Shown piece after piece: positions 1 through 6,319 of a stretch of DNA of 6,495 nucleotides. Numbering within the stretch: the stretch's first letter is position 1; each line of letters starts with the position of its first letter. The stretch covers positions 109,613 through 116,107 of the forward strand of contig NVXN01000005.1 in NCBI GenBank assembly GCA_002733915.1, read 5' to 3'. This stretch comes from Aequorivita sp. (GTDB lineage: Bacteria; Bacteroidota; Bacteroidia; Flavobacteriales; Flavobacteriaceae). The translations under genes and the position numbers were made by a program. Below the pieces are notes generated by a model. That model saw nothing but the letters and a program-made list of their open reading frames with translations. It had not been told where the DNA came from and made no database searches.

Positions 1-406
1 TGGCAATGTCTTCATTTTCTATATATGAAGTCACGTCGTAAAGGTCTAGGTTTAAATTCCCTTCTTCAATATAAGTGTCAATAGCAGCCAATTGAAGCGA
101 ATCAAGGTTGGATATTTCAACTTTGGTATTGAAAAGTGTAAAACCAATTACCAATGAAGCAGCGATAGCGGCAGCATACCCAAAATATTTCCGAGGGAAA
201 AGTGGGATTACTTTTTTTGGTTTTTCTGATAGTGAAACTTCTTTCAAAATTCTTACGTCCAAGTTTTCAAAATACTGCTTCGGTAATTTAAATCCTGTAC
301 TTTTGGGGAAGTTTTCTTCGGCCATTTTACTAAAAAGACGCTCCTCAAAATCCTCAAAATAGTTTTTGGGAGTTTTAAAATTAGGTATGTTTTTATTTTT
401 TTCCAT
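1..406 (-). CDS. Putative anti-sigma protein, one-helix membrane protein (3' end outside window)
   Basis: Partial gene: 135 residues are visible from an ATG at 406, and the reading frame stays open to the left edge. It starts 24 nt after the ECF sigma gene, the usual place for a cognate anti-sigma factor. The visible protein has a charged N-terminal region (about 1-68), a short basic stretch (K62, K64, K65, R72, K73), one membrane segment (about 76-92, GYAAAIAASLVIGFTLF) and an acidic C-terminal part. That charge pattern predicts a cytosolic N-terminus and periplasmic C-terminus, the topology of membrane anti-sigma factors. The cytosolic part holds two copies of an FKxPKxYFE motif (residues 10-27 and 39-56). 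No cysteine or histidine occurs in the visible part, so the zinc-type anti-sigma domain (HxxxCxxC) is absent. I do not recognise a named family. The anti-sigma role is inferred from position and topology; a membrane protein of other function remains possible. Confidence 0.75.
   Translation of the reverse strand, partial: MEKNKNIPNFKTPKNYFEDFEERLFSKMAEENFPKSTGFKLPKQYFENLDVRILKEVSLSEKPKKVIPLFPRKYFGYAAAIAASLVIGFTLFNTKVEISNLDSLQLAAIDTYIEEGNLNLDLYDVTSYIENEDIA
239..379 (-). repeat. Duplicated 18-residue motif within the putative anti-sigma gene
   Basis: Residues 10-27 (FKTPKNYFEDFEERLFSK) and 39-56 (FKLPKQYFENLDVRILKE) align without gaps, with 8 identities in 18 (F, K, P, K, Y, F, E, R) and a 29-residue period. 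A shorter echo, FPRKYF at residues 70-75, sits just before the membrane helix. The repeat is at protein level; the DNA of the two copies has diverged, which suggests an old duplication kept by selection. Confidence 0.7.
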
Positions 407-430
407 TACTTAACTCTGACTTTAAAAATC

Positions 431-985
431 TCAAAGAGTTTCATTGTGATTTTTTATGAATTCGGTAATTTTCTTTACGGCTATGTGGTAGCTGCTTTTT
501 AAACCGCCAACCGAGGTTTCCAGTATTTCTGAAAGTTCCTCAAAGGTGTGGTCTTCAAAATACTTCATCGTAAAAATCAATCTTTGTTTTTCTGGGAGGG
601 TTGCAATTGCTTTCTGAAACTCCAATTGCAATTGGTCACCTTCAAAATAGACATCTGTTTCCAGTTTGCGCACCGCATTGTTTTTTACATTGTCTATTGA
701 TACATTGTTGCGGCGTGCCTTTTTGTTCAGAAAGGTAATGGATTCATTGGCGGCAATGCGGTACATCCACGTGTGCAACTTGCTTTCACCCTTAAAGGAA
801 TCTATATTTCTGAAAACTTTAATAAATGTGTTTTGAAGCACATCGTCAGCATCATCGTGGTCCAAGACCATATTACGTATTTGCCAATAAAGTCGTTCCT
901 TATATTGCGAAACCAGCTCTCGAAAAGCGGATTCTTTTTCTGCCTCGGTCTTTAATGCTATTACCAGTTCTTGTTCTTCAACCAT
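431..985 (-). CDS. ECF-family RNA polymerase sigma factor (sigma-70 regions 2 and 4)
   Basis: This 184-residue protein has the normal length and layout of an extracytoplasmic function sigma factor. Region 2 spans about 23-91, with the acidic core-binding helix DHDDADDVLQNTFIKVF at 42-58 and the promoter-melting stretch around SKLHTWMYRIAANESI (68-83). A short linker follows, then region 4 at about 120-173, where LPEKQRLIFTMKYFED (130-145) and the helix-turn-helix around FEELSEILETSVGGLKSS (148-165) recognise the -35 element. Regions 1 and 3 are missing, as expected for this group. ATG at 985 is the only in-frame start that keeps region 2 complete, and it is preceded by the A-rich sequence ACTTAAAA. 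The exporter gene ends 65 nt upstream and a putative membrane anti-sigma gene starts 24 nt downstream. The class is clear; the regulon is unknown, although the neighbours hint at the cell envelope. Confidence 0.95.
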   Translation of the reverse strand: MVEEQELVIALKTEAEKESAFRELVSQYKERLYWQIRNMVLDHDDADDVLQNTFIKVFRNIDSFKGESKLHTWMYRIAANESITFLNKKARRNNVSIDNVKNNAVRKLETDVYFEGDQLQLEFQKAIATLPEKQRLIFTMKYFEDHTFEELSEILETSVGGLKSSYHIAVKKITEFIKNHNETL

Positions 986-987
986 TT

Positions 988-1004
988 TTAAGTGCGCGAC
1001 TTAA
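988..1004. repeat. Palindrome immediately upstream of the sigma factor start codon
   Basis: TTAAGT (988-993) and ACTTAA (999-1004) form a perfect 6-bp inverted repeat around a 5-nt centre, GCGCG. It ends 2 nt before the sigma ATG at 985. It could be a weak RNA hairpin next to the start codon or a small operator. The arms are AT-rich, so chance is a real alternative. Confidence 0.45.
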
Positions 1005-1033
1005 GTTTAGGACTAAGTTACGCAACAAAGGTT
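998..1033 (-). promoter_or_regulatory. Possible promoter(s) for the sigma/anti-sigma pair
   Basis: Two weak readings compete in the 65-nt gap after the exporter gene. One is an ECF-type promoter: AAC at 1019-1017 and GTC at 1000-998, separated by 16 nt. That layout resembles the general ECF pattern (AAC near -35, GTC near -10) and would suit autoregulation, with only a few leader bases. The other is a housekeeping -7 box, AACCTTTG at 1033-1026, one mismatch from the Bacteroidota TAnnTTTG consensus, giving a leader of roughly 30 nt. Neither is strong, and read-through from the exporter gene is also possible since I see no terminator. Confidence 0.25.
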
Positions 1034-1050
1034 TAATTTAGGATGTAAAA

Positions 1051-2877
1051 TTATGCAAGCGACTGCATTTCTACCAAGCTGTAGTAAACACCTTTTTTCT
1101 CTAAAAGTTCTTGGTGCTTGCCTTGTTCCACAATTTTTCCTTTGGAAAGAACCACGATTTTATCTGCATTCTGAATTGTACTAAGACGATGCGCAATAAC
1201 GATGGAAGTTCTGTTTTTCATCATTTTTTCAAGGGCATCCTGTACCAAACGCTCGCTTTCGGTGTCCAAAGCAGAAGTTGCCTCGTCCAAAATCATAATC
1301 GGCGGATTTTTCAAAACGGCACGGGCTATGCTCAACCGCTGTTTTTGGCCGCCGCTCAGTTTGTTTCCGCTGTCGCCAATATTGGTTTCAAAACCTTCGG
1401 GCAGCTCTTTTATAAATTCGTAACTATTGCTTATTTCCGCAGCTTCCATCAATTCAGCTTCGGAAGCATTGGGTTTTCCAAGCTTTAAGTTATTAGCAAC
1501 GGAGTCATTAAAAAGAATGGAATCCTGTGAAACAATGCCCATTAAGCCGCGAAGGGATTTTTTCGAAATATTTTTTATATCCACTCCGTCAATTTCAATG
1601 CTTCCCTGGTTCACATCGTAAAAACGGGTAAGCAAATTCGCAATTGTACTTTTTCCACTCCCGGATTGGCCCACAAGCGCAACGGTTTTGCCTTTCGGAA
1701 TTTCAAGTGAAAAGTCCTTTAAAACGTATTGATCTTCATATTTAAAGGAAATGTTTTTAATATTTATCACTTCATTAAAACCATCTTTCTGTACAGGATT
1801 TTCAATATCAGTAATAGTGTTTTTCGCTTCGAGCAATTCCAAAATCCGGTGCGCGGAACCATCGGCACGTTTTAGAGAATAGCTAGCCTTGGCGATGGCT
1901 TTGGCTGGAGTAAGAATATTATAGGCCAACATTATATACCCAATAAAGAAACTGGCCTCCAAAGTGCGATCCACAAAAACTAAATAGCCGCCATACACCA
2001 AAAGAACGCCTATGGTAATGATTCCCAACAGCTCACTTAACGGTGAAGCAAGGTTTTGACGGTTCAATACTGAATTTGAATATTTATAAAATCGTTCGTT
2101 GCTGTCCTCAAATTTTTTCTGAAAGAGGTTTTCGGCGTGAAATGCTTTAATTATTCTCAATCCGCCCATAGTTTCTTCTAAAATTGAAAGGAACACACCC
2201 TGTTCTTGTTGCACTTTTAACGAGCCTCTTTTTAACGATTTTCCCACTTTCGAAATTAAAAAACCGGAAATAGGTAGAAAAAGAAACACAAATAATGTAA
2301 GTTTTGCACTAATAAAAAGCATTGTAACCAAAGAAAAGATAATGGTCAACGGCTCACGAACAATCATTTCCAAAACCGAAAGCACCGAATTTTTTACTTC
2401 GTCTACGTCACCGCTAAGTCGGGAAATCGTATCTCCTTTTCGCTTTTCAGAATAGAACGCCAGTGGAAACTGTATTACCTTGCTGTAAAGATCGTTCCGA
2501 AGATCCTTCAATACTCCATTCCGAAGAAAGGTAGAGTAGAACATCGCCAAATAATTGCTTAAGTTCTTCAACAAAAACAAAGCGATTATAATCCCAACCA
2601 TGTACATCAAAATCTTGAACTCCCCGTATTTGTTGATGTTTTCAATGATAAAGTAATTGAGGTATTCCTGTGAAAAATCTTTGATATTTGAAAATCCTTC
2701 ATAAACCGGGCGTGGCCCGAGCGTGCGCTGGTCGCTAAAGATAATTTCCAAAACAGGGATGAGCGCCACAAAGGAAAGCGTACTGAACAAAGCATACAGT
2801 ACGTTAAAAAAGATATTTAAAAAAGCAAATCTTTTATAAGGATACGCGTAGCGCAGTATTTTTCTGAAATAATTCAT
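1051..2877 (-). CDS. MsbA-like ABC exporter, fused membrane and ATPase domains
   Basis: This 608-residue protein is a complete half-transporter expected to work as a homodimer in the inner membrane. The N-terminal part (about 1-345) is a six-helix ABC exporter domain, with hydrophobic stretches near 17-45, 88-113, 165-210 and 281-325. The ATPase domain (about 370-605) has the A-loop tyrosine Y380, Walker A GQSGSGKST (403-411), Q-loop Q451, signature LSGGQKQR (507-514), Walker B IMILDE (527-532) with catalytic E532, D-loop SALD (535-538) and H-loop H563, so it should hydrolyse ATP. Length and domain order match MsbA and related lipid or drug exporters. The loop after the first helix (about 46-88) is long and polar. 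The start codon shares one base with the mutase stop codon (TAATG), implying translational coupling. The substrate cannot be read from sequence; lipid A, another glycolipid or a drug are options. The glycosyltransferase and sugar mutase upstream favour a glycolipid role, but this is inference. Confidence 0.93.
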   Translation of the reverse strand: MNYFRKILRYAYPYKRFAFLNIFFNVLYALFSTLSFVALIPVLEIIFSDQRTLGPRPVYEGFSNIKDFSQEYLNYFIIENINKYGEFKILMYMVGIIIALFLLKNLSNYLAMFYSTFLRNGVLKDLRNDLYSKVIQFPLAFYSEKRKGDTISRLSGDVDEVKNSVLSVLEMIVREPLTIIFSLVTMLFISAKLTLFVFLFLPISGFLISKVGKSLKRGSLKVQQEQGVFLSILEETMGGLRIIKAFHAENLFQKKFEDSNERFYKYSNSVLNRQNLASPLSELLGIITIGVLLVYGGYLVFVDRTLEASFFIGYIMLAYNILTPAKAIAKASYSLKRADGSAHRILELLEAKNTITDIENPVQKDGFNEVINIKNISFKYEDQYVLKDFSLEIPKGKTVALVGQSGSGKSTIANLLTRFYDVNQGSIEIDGVDIKNISKKSLRGLMGIVSQDSILFNDSVANNLKLGKPNASEAELMEAAEISNSYEFIKELPEGFETNIGDSGNKLSGGQKQRLSIARAVLKNPPIMILDEATSALDTESERLVQDALEKMMKNRTSIVIAHRLSTIQNADKIVVLSKGKIVEQGKHQELLEKKGVYYSLVEMQSLA

Positions 2878-4592
2878 TAACTCACGTTTAGTTGTGCAGC
2901 AATGGCGTCAATTTTTTTCTGAAGTATTTCTTCAAAATTATCCTTTTCGGAAGTATTCACGCTAATGTAGAACTTTATTTTCGGTTCGGTGCCGCTGGGT
3001 CGTGCTGCAATTTTACTGCCATCTTCGGTGTAATATAGTAATACGTTACTTTTTGGCAGGTTTAATGACAAAGTTTCCTGCATTATAAAATCTGTAGTTT
3101 CACTTTTTGAAACATCGTCCATTCTAATTACCTTACTACCTGCAATTTCCTTGAAAGGATTCTCTCGAAGTGTTTTCATAATCGCTGAAATTTCCTCAGC
3201 ACCTTTTTTCCCTTTTTTTGTAATTGAAATAAGATGTTCGCGGTAGTTGCCGTATGTATTATAAATTTCATTCAAATATTGAAACATACTGCTGCCAGCG
3301 TGTTTTTTCTGCGCGGCAATCTCGCAAGCGAGTAGGGTGGCGGTAACGGCATCTTTATCACGAACAAAATCGCCCACCAAATACCCGAAGCTTTCTTCGC
3401 CGCCGCCGATAAACTTAAGCTGGGGATGGTCTTTAATCATTTTGGCAATCCACTTAAAGCCCGTGAGCCCTTCCATATATTTTACGTTGAAATGCTCAGC
3501 AACCTTTTTTACCATTGGTGTAGAAACTATTGTGGAAGCCACAAACTGATTTCCGTTCAACTTTCCAGCTTTTTTCCATTGTTCCAATAGAAAGTGCGTC
3601 ATCAAAACCATAGTTTGGTTTCCATTTAGCAAAACCATTTCGTTTTTATCATTACGAACGGCAATACCCAAACGATCACAATCGGGGTCGGTACCAATTA
3701 CAATATCTGCAGTTTCTTTTTCTGCAAGTTCCAAAGCCATTTTCAAAGCCGCAGGCTCTTCCGGGTTGGGAGATTTTACGGTTGGGAAATCGCCATCTGG
3801 CGCTGCCTGTTTTTCAACAATCAATACATTTTTATAGCCTGCTTGCTCCAAAACCTTTGGAACTATCGTGATTGAAGTACCGTGAAGCGAAGTGAAAACA
3901 ATTTTGAGATTATCTTTTGCTTCTTTTGAAGTATTGAAAGTTCCGTTTTCAATGGAAGCTTTCGCGAATGCTTCGTCAACTTCGGTAGCTATATATTGAA
4001 TCAAACCTTCGCTTGCTTCAAATTGAATGTCTTCATAATTCAGCGAATTTATTTCCGCAATAATTTCACCATCCTGCGGCGGAACAAGTTGCCCGCCATC
4101 TTCCCAATACACTTTATATCCGTTGTATTCGGGTGGATTGTGCGAAGCCGTCAACACAATTCCAGCTTGGCAATCCAAATACTTTACAGCGAAGGAAAGC
4201 TCGGGAGTGGGTCTTAATTCTGAAAAAAGAAAAACCTTTATTCCGTTGGCCGAAAAAACATCGGCCACAATTTTTGCAAATTCCTTGCTGTTGTGGCGGC
4301 AATCGTAAGCAATTGCGACCTTAATTTCTTTATGGGGAAATTTTTTCTTTAAATAATTTGAAAGGCCCTGAGTGTTTTTACCCAAGGTATATTTATTGAT
4401 TCGGTTGTCGCCGAGCCCCATAATACCTCGCATTCCGCCCGTGCCGAATTCTAGGTTTTTATAAAAACTATCTTCCAATCCCTCGGGATCGTAAGCAATC
4501 ATTTCTTTGATGTCGTGCTGGGTTTTTTTGTCGAAAAAGGGGGTGAGCCACTGGTTAACGCGGTCTAAAATTTTCGGATCTACGTAAATCAT
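2877..4592 (-). CDS. Phospho-sugar mutase (phosphoglucomutase/phosphomannomutase family)
   Basis: This 571-residue cytosolic enzyme belongs to the alpha-D-phosphohexomutase superfamily, which moves phosphate between C1 and C6 of a hexose through a phosphoserine enzyme. All four family signatures are present in order: N-terminal FGTGGMRG (49-56), the phosphoserine loop TASHNP (148-153) with S150, the metal loop TDPDCDRLG (301-309) with D302, D304 and D306, the sugar-binding loop GGGEESFG (396-403) and the phosphate-binding loop RPSGTEPK (531-538). Length and the FGTGG motif place it with the long PGM2/PgcA-type enzymes rather than the shorter AlgC or GlmM types. The likely substrate is glucose or mannose phosphate, supplying UDP-glucose or GDP-mannose precursors; which one is not decidable here. 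The gene lies 39 nt after the glycosyltransferase and overlaps the exporter start by one base. Nothing looks broken. Confidence 0.93.
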   Translation of the reverse strand: MIYVDPKILDRVNQWLTPFFDKKTQHDIKEMIAYDPEGLEDSFYKNLEFGTGGMRGIMGLGDNRINKYTLGKNTQGLSNYLKKKFPHKEIKVAIAYDCRHNSKEFAKIVADVFSANGIKVFLFSELRPTPELSFAVKYLDCQAGIVLTASHNPPEYNGYKVYWEDGGQLVPPQDGEIIAEINSLNYEDIQFEASEGLIQYIATEVDEAFAKASIENGTFNTSKEAKDNLKIVFTSLHGTSITIVPKVLEQAGYKNVLIVEKQAAPDGDFPTVKSPNPEEPAALKMALELAEKETADIVIGTDPDCDRLGIAVRNDKNEMVLLNGNQTMVLMTHFLLEQWKKAGKLNGNQFVASTIVSTPMVKKVAEHFNVKYMEGLTGFKWIAKMIKDHPQLKFIGGGEESFGYLVGDFVRDKDAVTATLLACEIAAQKKHAGSSMFQYLNEIYNTYGNYREHLISITKKGKKGAEEISAIMKTLRENPFKEIAGSKVIRMDDVSKSETTDFIMQETLSLNLPKSNVLLYYTEDGSKIAARPSGTEPKIKFYISVNTSEKDNFEEILQKKIDAIAAQLNVS

Positions 4593-4609
4593 TCGCTTAA
4601 ATTAAAGTG

Positions 4610-4617
4610 CAAAAATA
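4610..4617 (-). promoter_or_regulatory. Possible internal -7 box before the mutase gene
   Basis: TATTTTTG on the minus strand fits the Bacteroidota -7 consensus TAnnTTTG exactly and lies in the 39-nt gap before the mutase ATG at 4592. No TTTG or TTG is seen at the proper distance upstream, and the DNA is AT-rich, so it may be chance. Confidence 0.25.
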
Positions 4618-4631
4618 ACGAATCTGAATGG

Positions 4632-5585
4632 TTAATCTTGGAAGTTTCGCTGTTCTTTAATGATGTAGTTTCGGGAATCCTTTTTACTTCGGAGGATTAA
4701 TTCGCCCAAAAAACCGGCAAGAAAAAGTTGGGAACCCAAAATCATAGCGGTTAGCGCAATATAAAATTGTGGCCGCTCGGTGATAAGTCTTCCGAAGGGA
4801 TTTAAAAATAGTTTATCAATTCCCAAATAAAGCGCCAAAAAGAAACCTATTATAAGCATTAATGCCCCCCAAGCGCCAAATAGGTGCATAGGCCGTTTGC
4901 CAAATCTTGACAAAAACCAAATGGTGATTAAATCTAAAAAACCTCGGATAAATCTTTCAGCACCGAATTTGGTGGTTCCGTACTTTCGCGCCTGGTGCAA
5001 TACTGGCTTTTCTGAAATTTTGCTGAAGCCAGCATTTTTTGCTAAAACTGGGATGTAGCGGTGCATTTCACCGGTAACTTCAATAGTTTTTACAACATCT
5101 TTTTTATACGCTTTTAAGCCACAATTAAAGTCGTGCAATTTTACGCCGGAAGTTTTTCGTGCTGCGTAATTGAACAGTTTTGAAGGTAGGTTTTTGCTCA
5201 AAACAGAATCGTAGCGTTTCTTTTTCCAGCCCGAAACAAGGTCGAAACCTTCTTCGGTTATCATTTTATAGAGTTCGGGAATTTCTTCGGGATTGTCCTG
5301 CAAGTCGGCATCCATTGTAATAATCACATCGCCTTTAGCCATTGCAAAGCCCGCGTGCAAGGCTTGTGATTTTCCGTAATTCTTCTGAAAACGAATTCCT
5401 TTTACAGCTGGATTTTCCTCGGAAAGTGTTACAATAATTTTCCACGAGCCATCAGTGCTGCCATCGTCAATAAAAATGAGCTCGTATAAAAAACCATTGG
5501 ATTGCATAACTTCTGCAATCCAACGGTATAATTCATTTAACGATTCTTCTTCGTTAAGAAGAGGTATGACGATGGAAATATTCAT
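4632..5585 (-). CDS. Family 2 glycosyltransferase, polyprenyl-phosphate sugar transferase type (GtrB/DPM1-like)
   Basis: This 317-residue protein has a GT-A fold catalytic domain (about 1-215) followed by two membrane helices (about 233-255 and 275-297). The N-terminal strand MNISIVIPLLNEEESL is typical of the family. The nucleotide-binding acidic pair lies in FIDDGSTDGS (38-47, D40/D41), the metal-binding triad is DAD at 92-94 (MDADLQDNPEEI), and HDFNCGLKAY (151-160) and YGTTKFGAERF (202-212) match conserved blocks of the dolichyl/undecaprenyl-phosphate transferases. Such enzymes move glucose, mannose or a modified sugar from a nucleotide donor to a lipid phosphate on the cytoplasmic face. 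ATG at 5585 begins directly at the first beta strand, and no upstream alternative is needed. It starts 3 nt after the DUF4199 stop, so the two are probably translated together. The sugar and acceptor are unknown. No flippase of the GtrA type is seen in this window. Confidence 0.92.
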   Translation of the reverse strand: MNISIVIPLLNEEESLNELYRWIAEVMQSNGFLYELIFIDDGSTDGSWKIIVTLSEENPAVKGIRFQKNYGKSQALHAGFAMAKGDVIITMDADLQDNPEEIPELYKMITEEGFDLVSGWKKKRYDSVLSKNLPSKLFNYAARKTSGVKLHDFNCGLKAYKKDVVKTIEVTGEMHRYIPVLAKNAGFSKISEKPVLHQARKYGTTKFGAERFIRGFLDLITIWFLSRFGKRPMHLFGAWGALMLIIGFFLALYLGIDKLFLNPFGRLITERPQFYIALTAMILGSQLFLAGFLGELILRSKKDSRNYIIKEQRNFQD

Positions 5586-5588
5586 TAA

Positions 5589-6131
5589 TTAGTTTAACGG
5601 GTTTGGATTTTTCGTTTTAAAAATAAGCGCTACCAATAATCCAATAACACTCATAAACGCAAGGCTGAAGACATAATTTTTCAACTGTGTACCAATTGCA
5701 AAGTTATCCTGCTCGGCCATTTTAGCCATTTGCTTATCGATTTCGGCTTGTGGTGTGCCCAATTTTTGTAAAAATTCCGCAGTCATTTCCAAGGTTTTTT
5801 CTTGTAGAAATACAGCCAAATCTGGATCAATAATGTTGAAAATTAAAATTCCAACTACAGTACTAATCAATAGCCCGATTGCAACAGTAATAAAATAAAC
5901 TGTAAAGGCTTGTTTAAAATTCATTATTCCGCCCAGTAGGCCCTTTGCTTTAGCTACTGATACGATTCCAAGGGCAATAATTATAATAAAACTGATAATA
6001 CCCACCCACCATTTAGTAAAAAGGTCGGGGTTCAAGACATACATTAACGTAGTCATAAGGGCAAGTACAGCTCCTAAGATAAGCCCATAATTAACGGCGG
6101 ACTTTTTAATTGAAATTGGTTGCGTTTCCAT
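5589..6131 (-). CDS. DUF4199 family four-helix membrane protein
   Basis: This is a 180-residue integral membrane protein of unknown function. Hydrophobic segments lie near 15-33, 40-60, 78-101 and 153-171. MNFKQAF (70-76), just before the third helix, resembles the conserved block of DUF4199 proteins. The loop between helices 3 and 4 (about 102-150) is charged and probably amphipathic, with EKTLEMTAEFLQKLGT and a run of K/E/M residues. I chose ATG at 6131 over the longer in-frame start at 6179: METQPISIKK is a normal N-terminus and ACTTAAAA precedes it, whereas the extension would place the good -7 box at 6168-6175 inside the coding region. The gene is 3 nt ahead of the glycosyltransferase, which suggests an accessory role in the same envelope process, but this is only positional. 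The family call is good, the function open. Confidence 0.85.
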   Translation of the reverse strand: METQPISIKKSAVNYGLILGAVLALMTTLMYVLNPDLFTKWWVGIISFIIIIALGIVSVAKAKGLLGGIMNFKQAFTVYFITVAIGLLISTVVGILIFNIIDPDLAVFLQEKTLEMTAEFLQKLGTPQAEIDKQMAKMAEQDNFAIGTQLKNYVFSLAFMSVIGLLVALIFKTKNPNPLN

Positions 6132-6167
6132 TTTTAAGTTGTTTTTTTGGTTCGGTTGGTTAGTAAA

Positions 6168-6175
6168 CAAAGATA
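6168..6175 (-). promoter_or_regulatory. Promoter -7 box for the DUF4199-led operon
   Basis: TATCTTTG on the minus strand is an exact match to the Bacteroidota -7 consensus TAnnTTTG. Transcription would begin roughly 7 nt downstream, leaving a leader of about 30 nt before ATG 6131. No clear -33 TTTG is visible about 19 nt upstream; instead that region lies inside an inverted repeat (6182-6209), so the promoter may need an activator or be weak. Confidence 0.6.
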
Positions 6176-6181
6176 GCAAAA

Positions 6182-6209
6182 CGTTACATTTGCGGGCGAT
6201 TTAGTAACG
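6182..6209. repeat. Spaced inverted repeat CGTTAC/GTAACG in the divergent promoter region
   Basis: CGTTAC (6182-6187) and GTAACG (6204-6209) are perfect inverted copies with 16 nt between them, so half-site centres are 22 bp apart, about two helical turns. The pair straddles the expected -33 position of the DUF4199 promoter and lies upstream of the rpmE2 promoter. An operator for a dimeric regulator is possible; so is chance. Confidence 0.35.
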
Positions 6210-6228
6210 AATTAAAAAAGTGAATAAT

Positions 6229-6262
6229 TTTGTTGCTAGTTTCCAATTAATACTTAAATTTG
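6229..6262 (+). promoter_or_regulatory. Housekeeping promoter for rpmE2
   Basis: TTTG (6229-6232) and TAAATTTG (6255-6262) match the Bacteroidota -33 (TTTG) and -7 (TAnnTTTG) elements, with 22 nt between them, at the upper end of the spacing known for flavobacterial promoters. The start site would fall near 6269, giving a leader of about 50 nt. A strong vegetative promoter is what a ribosomal protein gene should have. Confidence 0.65.
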
Positions 6263-6271
6263 CAAACTCAA

Positions 6272-6287
6272 TTCCGAAAGGTCGGAA
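6272..6287 (+). promoter_or_regulatory. Hairpin in the rpmE2 leader
   Basis: TTCCGA (6272-6277) and TCGGAA (6282-6287) form a perfect 6-bp stem with the tetraloop AAGG, starting only a few bases after the predicted transcription start. A run of six T follows at 6295-6300 after a 7-nt gap. The gap is too long for a classical terminator, but a leader structure controlling L31 synthesis or protecting the mRNA 5' end is possible. Confidence 0.4.
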
Positions 6288-6319
6288 GAGCGCATTTTTT
6301 AAATTATAATAGTAGAGAG

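Noticed and set aside
108..362. Open frame of 84 codons on the plus strand
   Set aside because: It is antisense to the putative anti-sigma gene, has no recognisable domain, and the minus-strand frame gives a coherent protein with a membrane helix and internal repeat.
773..1488. Several plus-strand open frames (773-955, 826-1041, 1111-1488)
   Set aside because: They are shadows of the sigma factor and exporter genes, whose minus-strand translations carry full family motifs. The frame at 826-1041 runs past the sigma start but its product resembles nothing.
3996..4324. Overlapping short frames on both strands inside the mutase gene
   Set aside because: The region encodes the conserved TASHNP part of the mutase; the alternative frames are low-complexity by-products with no start signal or family resemblance.
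6132..6179. A 16-residue N-terminal extension of the DUF4199 protein (start at 6179)
   Set aside because: It would overlap the good -7 promoter box at 6168-6175, while the internal ATG at 6131 has an A-rich start context identical to that of the sigma gene (ACTTAAAAATG).
6272..6300. Intrinsic terminator before rpmE2
   Set aside because: The stem is only 6 bp, a 7-nt gap separates it from the T-run, and no gene upstream on the plus strand needs a terminator. A leader structure is the better reading.
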